Below are positions 11,383 through 23,100 of a DNA stretch of 64,000 bases, one piece after another. Below the pieces are notes generated by a model. It was not told the origin of the DNA. It worked only from the letters and a program-made list of their open reading frames with translations, and made no database searches. The position numbers were made by a program, and so were the translations under genes. Source of the DNA: Panorpa germanica (Eukaryota; Arthropoda; Insecta; Mecoptera; Panorpidae); the NCBI GenBank assembly GCA_963678705.1, contig OY783209.1, forward strand, positions 13,268,001-13,332,000, in the 5' to 3' direction. How positions within the stretch are numbered: the stretch's first letter is position 1; the number at the start of each line of letters is the position of its first letter.

Positions 11383-11999
11383 AATGGGCTTGTGTCCTAT
11401 GTCTTAATTTCTATAAAAGTGTAAAAGTAGGTTACTAGAACCGCAAGTGTTCAATTATTTTTTAATAACTCCTTATATGTTAAGAGATATTAACAATTAA
11501 AAAAGTCATTTTGTCTCTTTAATTATTAAAGGGATTTAATGTTGTACACATTTCAAATGCATGTGACATCACAACAGCTGCCAACCTTGCAGCTCATAAA
11601 TCTCTGCTATAAGTATTTATATATCAAAATATCAAATATTATTTATTAGTATTGCAAGGAACAACAAAATTGCAATATTATGTCTGCCTTAGCATGGTTA
11701 AATAAAATAAAAACTTATTATTCTTTGACTTGACTTGATTATTTGACTACCAACAGCTACAGAACATTACCACAGCACTAACCTACTCAACAAATAACTG
11801 ACGTTAACATGCATTTCACGTCATAAAAATATGGCCGACCATTTCTAGCGCTAAAACTACAATTCAAACTTTTAATTGCTATAGCTCCGTCAATATTTAG
11901 ATATTTAATAAAATAGACACGCCAATACACATTTATTAACATCAATTTCAATCAACAATTGAAAAATCGACCACTAAAAAATGAGGACACAAGCCCATT
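11383..11999 (-). mobile_element. GGGCTTGTGTCC MITE, copy C (reverse orientation)
   Basis: Complete copy inverted relative to copies A and B. Both ends are preserved (AATGGGCTTGTGTCC at 11383, GGACACAAGCCCATT ending at 11999). The central hairpin segment is missing. Confidence 0.85.
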
Positions 12000-12639
12000 A
12001 TTTATATCTTCTGTGACGTCATAGGCAGAACGAACAGAAATTCAGAAACTTCAAGTACTTCTCAATTCCTAAAAAGTACATTCATCGTTATTTCGCAAAT
12101 ACTCTCAATAAATACGTCATTCAAATACACTGTAAACACGTGTTCGAATATATTAAAAAAAGAACATTACATGTTTTTGCAGATAAGCTTCAATAAACCT
12201 GCCAAATTGTGACATTTTTATATCGCAATATGATAGCACGAACAACAAGCATTTGTAAATAATATTAAACAACATTTATCACAAAATTATATTTAACAAG
12301 GAAATTGCAGCTAATAGTTTTAAAAATATGTACTTCTTTGACTGTAACGATTGTAAAGAGTAAATATTATATTGACATATTAAAGATGCGCATGATGTTT
12401 TGTCATGAAAGAGTTCATTTACAGTTCAGTTTCTCAGAGTCGTTCATATGAAATGTCTTTTTTATCGGCTGCAAATGGCGAAACCACTCCACCTGTTGGA
12501 ATACAAATAAAGATAAAGTTGATGCGAACTATAATTGAAGTGAAATAGTGATAGAAACGTCACAAAACAGGACACTTCACGAAATTGTTTACTGGGCCGT
12601 CGCAGTAATGAATCTCGTCTTCAAATGAAGCATTTTAAT
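12000..12639. other. Intergenic, AT-rich
   Basis: No gene recognised. Positions about 12568-12596 (CACTTCACGAAATTGTTTAC) match 14497-14525, where the same sequence lies next to a LINE tail, so it is probably part of that element. Confidence 0.4.
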
Positions 12640-12836
12640 AATACATTTTAACTCTGAAATTATATTGTTGTATAAAAGAGATGGTAAACGGATTTGATGT
12701 ACCATGCATTGAAATGTTGTACAACGTTGAATCCCTTTAATAATTAAAGAGACGAAATGACTTTTGTAATTGTCAATATCTCCTAAAATAGAATTAGTTA
12801 TTAAAAAATAATTGGACATTTGAGGTCCTGGTAGCC
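12640..12836 (+). mobile_element. GGGCTTGTGTCC MITE, 3' fragment
   Basis: Matches the family from the hairpin (TTGTATAAAAGAGAT) through ACGTTGAATCCCTTTAATAA to TTGAGGTCCTGGTA, then stops before the terminal repeat. Diverged and truncated at both ends. Confidence 0.7.
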
Positions 12837-12954
12837 AAAGGTTAATTTTAGAAAAAAGGATGAACTTAAAAAATTCTTAAAACATTATACGTTTCAAAGC
12901 TCGTGATCCTCACGGCACGTAGATTTACATACACTGCTTCAAAATAACATTCCC

Positions 12955-13660
12955 GAAAAAGGGAAAGGAGTATTTTGAAAGTGTAGAACAGGAGCTAAGG
13001 AGAAGGGCTAAGGAGATACAACAACAGGAAAGAATGGGAAAAATCGAGAAAAGCAATTACAATACAAGATATAAAAGGATTTGGGAAAGTAATATACCTC
13101 AGTACTTAATAGAAAAAGACACAAACAACATAAGAAGGACAGCAAGGTTTAGATTGGGAAATGAGGAAAAGGAAACAGATACTGGGAAAGTAGTGAGGAA
13201 AGAATGTGTAGAGTGTGCGGAACGGAGGACGAAACACTGGAGCACATTAACTTTGATTGTAAGGAAAAAGTAGGGAGTGAGATGAATATTAGGCAGCTCT
13301 TAAAAGGGAGCAAGGAAGGGAACAGATGGATGGCAGAAATAATTAGAAGAAGGTAGGGTGAACCTTTTTAAATCTGTTTAAGGCAGAAGAATGTAATGCC
13401 GAAAGTGAAGGGAAGAGGTGGATGGCGGATATAGAGAAAGAAAAAAAAACTAGGAAAGAGAAGGAATAGCAGAGTAGAAACAGGAAGGACAGTAGCAGGA
13501 GGAGCGAAGCAGTAGCAGCGAAGCAGTAGCAGCGAAGCATTAGCAGTAGCAGTTTTGTTTTTATTTTTATAAGGAATTTTATATATATTTTTTTTTCGTT
13601 GAAAAAATGAGAATGTTTAGATTTAATAAGGATCAAAATTGAATTAAGCACAATGACATG
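12955..13660 (+). mobile_element. LINE 3' end, ORF2 C-terminal remnant
   Basis: The sequence reads, across one or more frameshifts, as the end of a non-LTR retrotransposon ORF2: a Lys/Arg/Glu-rich stretch (RYKRIWESNIPQYL), then ARFRLGNEEK, then a Cys-Cys-His-Cys knuckle (CRVCGTEDETLEHI). That knuckle is typical of R1/Jockey-type LINE C-termini. The 3' part holds an AGC-rich run (13500-13552). Near-identical segments occur at 45055 and, inverted, at 53570. The 5' end is lost and the frame is broken. Confidence 0.75.
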
Positions 13661-14484
13661 TATATAAATCCCAGTAAATATTTTGGAGTAAATTCTACTT
13701 AATTTCTATTACATATCATGAGTTTTTTGTCTGGAACGTGTTCGTTTTCTATTCAGTCGTTCATAGGAAAGGCCCTTTTTATGACCTACAGAGATCGCAA
13801 CAACGGTTCACTGCTGAATTAAAAGCGGAGTCGGTTTATGATTTATGACCGGAGTTATAAACTTGACACTAGCAGGGGTATAAAACTTAATGGAATTCTA
13901 CTTTTTAGAGTCTGCAAAATATAAATATTTAAATGAAGAAATAAATAGATGTAATCTTTAGTACGGATCGTGATTTTCTTAATGAATGTTATTCATCTTC
14001 ACCAATACTCGTTATATTAGTTTTTTTACATTGTTTTAGTGATTCAAAAATCCACGATCGGCAGGTCTGCGTTAGGTTTAAAACCTCTGTCTTACCATCG
14101 CTAGATTCTATCTTCGTTTATATACATTATATTCGGGGATTGAGGGAGATAGCGTCTGTCTATTACCATTAAAGAAATATTTGTTGAAAAAGGATAGCAT
14201 ATACTTTAAACATATTGTACTGGACAAAATACTACACTAAGTGTAACGGTGAAAAATATATTTTACTTGTCTAACCGCATCTCGTTTCTCTCTCACTTTG
14301 GAATAAATGAGATGAAAGTGAACTTAAAAAAAATATATCCATGTGGGAAAGAAACAGAAATACTTAATGAATGATGTTGGAAAAAGAAAGAATATTATTA
14401 TGAAAAAATTCTAACAACTAAAACAAAATCTGTGACAGGTAGAGAACTTGTAAAGCGTTAGAATAGAATTGTACGAGTGACTCG
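13661..14484. other. Intergenic
   Basis: No gene recognised. Mostly AT-rich unique-looking sequence. Confidence 0.4.
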
Positions 14485-14605
14485 AACTTCACCAAATAGG
14501 GCACTTCACCAAATTGTTTACTGGGATGAGTTAAGGCACAAGAGTGTAGTGCCAAATGGCAAAAACATTAAAAAATAAAATAATAATAATAATAATGTTA
14601 ATTAC
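14485..14605 (+). mobile_element. LINE 3' tail with (AAT)n
   Basis: GAGTTAAGGCACAAGAGTGT then a segment ending in AATGGCAAAAACATT and (AAT)n matches, inverted, the end of the LINE fragment at 52976-53035. A short simple-repeat tail is how many insect LINEs end. Confidence 0.65.
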
Positions 14606-15806
14606 AGTTATAAAATTAAGATTTTTTTTTTATCAATTTTTATGAAAAGTAAGAAGGCTATATATATTCTTGTCATAAAAATCTAAAAAAATATATTGTT
14701 AAATATATAACGGTTTATAACGGGTTTTAATGTAATTTTGAATGCTGATCTCAAATCTGTATTCGATTTTTAGATAAATGATTAGGACTAACATCTAACT
14801 TCACTTTTCTTGGTATAAGTCTAAGTTCGTTATATGCTTTTGCGACTTCCACTTCCGGCCGGCCCTGCATGAATTTTTCTATAAAAGTTGTTACATATGC
14901 CAATACTTTTCATGTAGGGGACTAAAACACACGCAAGAAGTTCAAACTATTTATCTCTGAAACAAATGAATCAGATTTTAAACAACTCGAAGAGAAGAGA
15001 AGATATAAATCTGATTTTGATAAGACAAGATATGTTCAAATATTTGTTTCATTCATTTTTTATTGTTGTGTGCCTTTTTGCACGTATGGAGAGAAATCCA
15101 GTGGAAAAGTTTCCAATACAGAATTTGGTGACCTAATTCGAATGTTATCATAGTTTCTCATGGTTCACTTGCTATTGGGTTGTTCTCTTAGTTCCAAATT
15201 CTAGGAAATTGTGCTACTGTGCAGCGCTTTTAAGCGGGCTTGCAGTTTTGTTACCAACGGGTTAGTGATGTGGTCCTACCGGAATTTTTTGGCCGTTATC
15301 AATGTGCTAGTGATCGTTGATCTAAATATCGATAGCCGCAAGATAACACTTAATGAAACCAAGAACCCAAATCCCTCGTTTAGTCGGATGACAAGTCGAC
15401 TCCTAGTCCCTAATTAATAATTCCTGTCCTTTGATTGATTGCAATTTAAGATTTATGATTTTTAGATATTCGGTGTAATTGTAATTACTATAATCTATCA
15501 TTCAAGCTGTTGGACGCACAAAAGGAGTTCTTATCACCACAGATAACGTATTCACAAGGTATTGTGTTGCTGAGTTCACTTCTGAGTTTCCTAAATATTA
15601 GCTCGTGCTCCTCATTATTTTCCGTTAGTATTGCTCTTTCTTTTGACAAGAGGAGTTCATTTGTGGATGAAGCAAAGACTTTCTAAATATCGTGTACAAA
15701 ATGGTAGCATCTTCCTTGGACATCATGCAGGTAGATATCTGTTTTCTATTTTGTTCTTGTTGGTAAACGTAAATATTACATAAAATTATATCTACTAATG
15801 TACATT
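14606..15806. other. Intergenic
   Basis: No gene recognised. Short chance open frames only. Confidence 0.4.
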
Positions 15807-15814
15807 GTATCATT

Positions 15815-16498
15815 CAGAGATGTTTTCAAAAGTATTTAAATACAAAATGCAAATACCTCGTTATTTTCCTATTTCAAATACAAAATAAAAAATAAATTTT
15901 ATGTTAGTAATTCAAATACAAAATACAAAATACGTATTTTAAAAATACTTTTGAGAAAATAGAATACTCTTTAAGTTGCTAATGAAAATGTTTTTTTTTT
16001 TAATAATTATGAGAATTCTCTTTAATAAAGATCGACTTCGTTTTGAAACATTTTTGTTTCTAGTCTGTACGTTAAAAGTACAACACATTTAGTACACTCA
16101 TGTCTAAATAATGTCAACTTATGAAGGAAAATATATAAATGTTGGATGTCGCATGTGGGGGTAGTAGGGAGTATTAAGACAATTGTGATTAACACTAAGG
16201 GCGCGTTCCACTAAGCGATCAAAACGATCACGGTCGCCAAGCTTGTACGGCAGAATGATCGTTGTGAACGCTTAGTGGAACGCGCCCTATGAAGTAACAA
16301 AAATTAAAAAATTTTTTTTTGTATTTTCCAAATAGGAAATAGGTTTGTAACAATTTTCAAATAAAATTATACTCTATACTCTTAAAAGATATTTAAATAC
16401 AAAATAGGTATTTATTATTTTGTATTTGCATTTTGAATCCAACAAACCAAACCAAATTTAGTGTTTACCAGTTTGTGTTTGAAAAAAGCACATCTGTG
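15815..16498. mobile_element. Non-autonomous hAT element with 8-bp target duplication
   Basis: GTATCATT occurs directly on both sides (15807-15814 and 16499-16506). The ends are CAGAGATG and CATCTGTG, an imperfect TIR of the hAT form CAGxGxTG. Subterminal regions are rich in repeats of AAATACAAAATA, on both sides and in both orientations, a usual hAT trait. There is no transposase frame, and a small foldback sits inside (separate entry). Confidence 0.85.
16198..16288. mobile_element. Nested foldback with 20-bp perfect arms
   Basis: AGGGCGCGTTCCACTAAGCG at 16198-16217 is the perfect reverse complement of 16269-16288. Pairing continues imperfectly inward (CGATCAAAACGATC against its partner). 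It is GC-richer than the host hAT element and is probably a separate insertion; the target duplication is short or absent. Confidence 0.7.
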
Positions 16499-16506
16499 GT
16501 ATCATT

Positions 16507-18798
16507 TATGTAAAAGAATTTTACGTAAATAAAACGAAAAATTGATGTGAATTATATATATTTTCTATATTATAATGTTCCAAGTGAAAGTTTATCTGTT
16601 TATTTGTTTGTTTGTTTATATGTTTACGCGATTTGTATGGTGGCTCGAAAACGGCTTCGTGCATTTTCTTAAAAATTGTCTGTTTCGGAGAGAAAAAAAT
16701 TCTAAGACTATTAGCTTCCTCGAATTTTCCCTGAATTTCCTGAAAACCCTTAGTTTTGGAAAAACTAAAAACAAAATGTTTACTTTTTGCTCTATAACTT
16801 TTATTTCATAAAAGATAGAAAGTTGAAATTTGGCATGTGTATTACGGTGTTTTCAAATGCTTTGAAATTTTTTTGAACATTTTTGGTACCTAATTTACAA
16901 ATCGAAAAAAAAAATCTCAAATTTTTAAAAAAAGTTGGTCAAATAACGAATAAATTGAAAATATTTTATATTTTGTTGAAAAAAATATATTTTTTTAGTT
17001 AATTTATATGAAACAAATTTTTATTATTTCAAATTGAAAATAGAAATAAAATTTGAAATGAAATTACGAATTACTTTGTTAGATTCAAATCATACACACT
17101 AAAAAGACGTCGGTTTGCGACGGGGGTAAACTTAGGTGTATGTATATTACCTGTAATTCGTAGATTGCCAGTGGAAAGTTAAAAAATAAATAAACAAAAA
17201 CGTAGATTTAGATAATAATAGTTCAAATACTAAAAAAGTAAATACAATATTGAAATACGCGTATTAAATGATAAAAACAATAAACTTAAGACGTAACAAT
17301 TGCGCCAGATTAGATTAGACAGTCTTTGTGGTGGAATTCAGTAATAAAGACAACTGCTTAAGGTAGTTGTCGCACTATATATCTCATCAGCAGAGTTGTA
17401 TACATTATTGTACTAATTATAAAGGATACCGGTATTTAATTATCCTGAAAATTTGAAGTTGATTGACCGTTTCGAGTGCGAGATAAATTGAATCAAAGTT
17501 CGAATCATTACTAAAGTCATACGGTTATCCTTACATTACAAACCGCTAAATACTGATCTGTAAATGAATGTCAAATTGTTTTCCATTTTCTCCTTCAAAA
17601 GCTAGACATCTAGAGCAACCACTTCAAGTCTTTTTTAATCCATGAATCATATTATCATATTCAGGGGCACTGTCGTCAACAGCACCCACTCGATTCTTTA
17701 GAATCTAACATTGCAATTAACATTCATAATTAATGAATCATGCTAATCACCTATTGGTAAATAACGTTAGTAACTGCTACTTGAAAAAACGTAATCAAAA
17801 AACACTGATAACTTAAGTGAAAGTCCCCCCGGGCGTCTTCATATCTATCTAAGAAGTGTATTTAACCATGATAAAGCAAAATAGTGGTTGTTAAAAATTT
17901 TAATAATTAGTACTTCTAAATTTTATTACAAATATTTCTACGCCTGATTTCTTAGCAACACTTTCGACTACATCTTTGCAGGTTGTATTTAATAGATGTC
18001 GCTGCCTGTTTACCCCTTCATGTTTCTAACTGCATGTTCTAGTTATACTAATGATCAATAGATGGCTGAAGTAGTTGATAACATAGATTCTTACTATTCA
18101 CTGCAGTGCGATTATTTAAATAAGAAATAAATACTTAAAAGTCAATAATTGTTTTTATAATTATTGTACTTGCATGATCACGTTTAAATGAACACAGAAA
18201 AATGTAAATATAGGCCGAAGGTTGTAAAACATATTAAGTAGCACTTAAGAATTGATTTTTAGAACTACAAGTTTGAACTTGATACAATTTTCTTCACGTC
18301 GATTCTGTTATCATAGATAATTGAGTCCAGTGATTTGATACCCGTCGGATACCAGGTCAAGATTATTTCAATCTAATAAAACAATGTGTAATCAATTTAC
18401 ATTACCTTACTTTTTCATATCCTGTCTTTACTTAAACTAAATAAACAATTTCATCCGAATAGAAAATATTAGGTCACTATATTAATCACTTGATGATATG
18501 ATTTGGTTTTACCATTTATCGAGTAATTATCTTGAATTCTATTATTTAAATATAGATTTATAGACTTCATGGAAATCTAGAATTTTTAGTTTTAGTAGAA
18601 CTTTGGTTACCTCTTATGGTTTTCCGACAACAACTGAACCTGTTCAGTTGATTTCCCTGGAAATCAACGTGGTTCATGACGTTCATGCGGATTCGTGGAC
18701 TCTTACCATTTTAAGATTATAATTTTGCTTTTCTTTTAATTAAGCAGATTGTTTCTCAGATTCATTTTCTGTTAAGAAACTGGGTCTCCAAGTGCTTC
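16507..18798. other. Gene-poor AT-rich stretch
   Basis: No gene recognised. It contains poly-A/T runs (16880-17050), a short perfect-stem hairpin at 17349-17371 and the twin palindromes listed separately. Confidence 0.4.
18631..18665. repeat. Two abutting short palindromes
   Basis: CAACTGAAC-CT-GTTCAGTTG (18631-18650) is followed at once by GATTTCC-CT-GGAAATC (18650-18665). Both are perfect stems with the same two-base CT loop. Confidence 0.8.
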
Positions 18799-19631
18799 AA
18801 TGGGCTTGTGTACTTACTTTTTATGGGTCCATTTTTCAATTTTTGATTGAACTTGATGTTAATAAATAACCCGGTCGAAATAAACGATAAAATATGGGTA
18901 AATTAGCTATTATTCACATAGAGCTAAACGTTGGTATAAACCTTGGGTACATTATTATAAATAAAATACTTAAAGTCCTCACCGATCGCACATCTGTGTT
19001 TATTTTGACCGGGCTAAAATGTATATTGGCGTTTCTGTTTTATTAAATACCTAAATGTTGACGAAGTAATAGCAAGTAAAAACATAAATTGTAGTTTTAG
19101 GCTACTGATGTCGACCATATTTATGAGGTCTCCATGTATAGATATATGTCAATTATTAATTATTATGCTGTAGTAATGTTTTGTAACAGTTGGTAGTTCT
19201 GAGTTTCTAGTTTACATGCGTACATGCAAAGAATAATAAGTTTTAATTTTATTTAACCCTGTTACGGCAGGCATAATATTCAAATTTTATTGTTTCTCAA
19301 AACAGCTGTAAATAATATTTGATATTTTGATATATAAATACATATAGCAAAGATTTATGAGCTGTAAGGTTTAGTAACCTGTAAACTTGCCAGAGTTTTG
19401 TCATGAATATACTATCTCTTTTACGCTCTATTGTATAAAAGAGATAGCAACATAGTGTTTTTCAAAGTTGAATCCCTTTAATAATTAAAGATATAAAATA
19501 ACTTTTTTAATTGTTAATATCTCCTAACATATAAGGAGTTATTAAAAAATAATTAAACATTTGAGGTTAACCCACTTTATCAACACATAGTACACTTTTA
19601 TTAAAATTAAGATATAGGACACAAGCCCATT
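18799..19631 (+). mobile_element. GGGCTTGTGTCC MITE, copy D, interrupted
   Basis: Copy enlarged by a nested 144-bp element at 18870-19013. It is more diverged than the other copies, which fits an older insertion. The 3' end GACACAAGCCCATT is intact. Confidence 0.85.
18870..19013. mobile_element. Nested CCCGGTC MITE
   Basis: Starts CCCGGTCGAAATAAACG and ends TTTATTTTGACCGGG, an inverted repeat of about 16 bp with one mismatch. It splits copy D between AATAAAT and the expected TGTATTGG, with TAA close on both sides. A second copy without its right end is at 54111-54240. Confidence 0.8.
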
Positions 19632-20175
19632 GTAGTTGTGCAGTTGACTTTTATAAAATTTATATTACAATGTCGTTAGATATTAGGGCTAAGGGCATAA
19701 CCCAATTATTTGCAGTTTATTTAATTTTGAAATGTCTTTGCTCTAAATACAGGTTTTTCTGCAAGTTACTCACCTGATCAAGACGTTTGGATAGAAATCA
19801 CTAAGAGATTAACAAATAAGAACTTGTTGTTGACAAAAATGTTGAAATGTTAAAAAATGTATGTCAACTGAAATAATATAAATGAAGATGGGTTTTTACA
19901 AAGATTTACATTTTTATCTGTAATTTGAGCTGGTAAACCTGGCGTACTTCTTATTTTAATTATGTTAATTATGTGCTAGAAACTTGTTAATAACCTGTGA
20001 TTATTTGCTGTACAATTATTTGCTAGACAGTAAACTTAAGAGTCTTGCTAATATAGTGAAACGAACGGCTAAGTACGGAGCAAAATAATAATAGTTGCAA
20101 ATTGTTCTTTAAATAATAAATACAAGTTAAAAGGAAATTGTGTTTAAGAAACAAAAGTGTTCAGCAAGTGCAGTA
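19632..20175. other. Upstream region of the SLC6 gene
   Basis: Probably the 5' UTR and promoter of the transporter. No TATA box or other clear element. Confidence 0.35.
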
Positions 20176-23100
20176 ATGGTAAAGAAAATTGCGCTGCAGA
20201 TTTGGCGGATCCAAAACCGGGTAATTTTTTTATTAATTGTTATGTAATTTTATTACTAGTTATTTTTTAGTTATTTACGTTACGTTCTTTTTCTGGTCTC
20301 TGAAATTAGCATGAATTTAAAAGGAACTCGAAAGATCTAATCATAATTTATATTGTATTTATATCGTATAATACACAATCTAATTTTGAAACGCCTGCAT
20401 GCATGCAAGCATGCAACAACTTTAACACCGAGAAGATGATACTCTATGCTTGTTTTTAATTAGTATCAGCTTTACGACTGTATGTGTTCGTAAATAACAA
20501 TTGCAAGAATTTGTAATTTGTCATTAATCTGCATTATATTATCTGCATATCTTATGTCACTCATAAAGACGAATTTATATTAGTTACATTTAATTGTTGG
20601 TATTTTATCAGTTGGTTTTGATAATGACATTTATGTGCTTTTTATCAGGTGTAGAATTTCATTTATTGTGGATAATTATAATATTAACGACGCTCGTCAT
20701 TTTAAAGAATGTATAGTTTAAAAATTATTAAAAATATCAGCAACATTTTGTTCTGCAGTCTTTAATTTAAAAAGTAAAATTCTTTATTTACACAGCCATC
20801 ATTTTAATAAAATAAATAAAAATCTTCTATAAATTTAAAGAAATGCTTGATAATATACAAAAATTACGCAATATATTTTAAATAGTAGAAAGGAAATATT
20901 TATACAGAAACGTGCGTGTAGGCGCGGATTAAAATTAAAATTTTCTGGGTGGAGAGCGCCTCTATAGATATCCGGCCTCCATCTTGAAAATAAGAATCTA
21001 ATCAGTTTTTCTTTAAAGTAGCTTGAACGATAATGAAACAAAAAAAAAATTACAAAAATTTCACAGACTTAAAATAATAAATGCATTATCAACGCGCGTT
21101 GCTTTGCAACAGAACAAAAAGGCAGTCATCACAATGGGCTTGTGTCCTCATTTTTTAGTGGCCGATTTTTCAATTGTTGATTGAAATTGACGTTAATAAA
21201 TGTGCATTGGCGTGTCTATTTTATTAAATATCTAAAGGTTGACGGAGGGATAGCAATTAAAAGTTTAAATTGTAGTTTTAGCGCTAGAAATGGTTGGCCA
21301 TATTTGTATGACGTGAAATGCATTTTATACGTCAGTTATTTGTTGGTTCGGTCAGTGCTGTGGTAATGTTTTGCAGCTGTTGGTAGTCGAAATAATCAAG
21401 TCAAGTCAAAGAATTATAAGTTTTTATTTTATTTAACCCTGTTATAGCACACATAATATTGAAATTTTTTTGTTCCTTGAAATAGCTGTAAGGTTGGTAA
21501 CCTGTAAACTTGTTAGAGTTCTGTCAAGAATATATCTCTTTTACGCTTTGTTGTATAAAAGAGATAGCAACATATTGAACGTGAGGTCATATGTCTTGGA
21601 ATGTTATACAACGTTGAATCCCTTTAATAATTAAAGAGACAAAATCACAAATTTGATTGTTAATTTCTCTTAACATATGATGAGTTATTAAGAAATAATT
21701 GAACATTAGAGGTTCTAGTAACCCACTTTATCAATGTATAGGATAATTTTATAGAAATTAAGACATAGGACACAAGCCCGTTATGTAACACCGTATATCT
21801 GGTTCACTGCCAGCAAGCGCCAGCAGTTTCATATTACATTCAAATTCATATTCGGGGTCAAGATCAGTTAAATTACTTAAAATTCTTCTGCATTATTATA
21901 TTAAGTTTCATCATGTACATTTAACCATCTCTAAGTGACTCATGTAATTGTTGCTAATTTAGTATTCAAATAGACATTAACGTTATCTCATCTAGCGCGT
22001 AGTTTCATCAGCAACGTCCAAACGTTACCTGACTATTATTATTTGGTGTATTTCATTATTTCGCAGTTCTAATAAAAGAACGCCTCCAACTTGTCACGTA
22101 CAACTAACTCGTGTTTTTTGCATGAATGGAGCAATGTGTTTGATTCGCTTTACGTTCCGTTCAATTCTCGGGAATCGTACTTCAGTACGTTGTTAAATAC
22201 AATCGCTGCTTCCCGGTAGAGCGGCCTTAAAAATTGCATCACCCTGCAAGCTGCGGTGAGGGTTTTGACTTTTGCACGTACTCGGTCGGCTCACATATAA
22301 AACAGGCTCATCTAGCGAATGATGGACTGATAGAGATACGAATTATCAATAGAATTTGTTAATGGATTAATTCGATAATTAATATTTTATAGTACTTAAT
22401 ATATCAATTAAATTTTAGTATCAGTATCATTTAATCGTCTGCAATGATTAATAACTATTCGGAATATTGTTTATTGGTAGGAAATTGCTAAATTATTTTA
22501 TTTAATAAAATAAATCCTATTTCTTGTCTATAATATTATTTGCTATTTTAACCTAAGTTTTTATTTAAATAATTTCAGCCAAACGGGGTTCAAAATAATG
22601 ACGCTTCGAATCAAAAAGCAAATCTTGAACCTAAACAAGATGGAGAATTGCAGGAGAGAGGAAACTGGGGAAGCCAAATGCAATTCGTTATGGCTTGTCT
22701 AGGATATGCCATAGGACTAGGGAATGTTTGGAGGTTTCCATATTTGTGTTACCGAAACGGTGGCGGTAAGTTCTACATTGTTTTATTTAATTTAAGTCGT
22801 GAAATTAAATGTAATAAAGTTATGTTCACTAATTACGTGAGTAACGTTTACGTATTATTTATATATCAGGCTACTTCCCATAAAACATTAATATTGAGTG
22901 AGAGTTTTACTTGTTGCCTTTAAATCAGGCGTAGTGTTTCTCTCCTGGGATAATACTCGTAAAAGTTCTGTGCCCAAATAGAAATTTGTAACATGGGCGC
23001 ACATGGGCGTCGGAGTGTGGGGCCATAGAGCTACGTAAACGGTACTTAAATGTGTTTAGTGGGCGTATACCACTAGGGTTGTCAAAAATTACGCGTTTTA

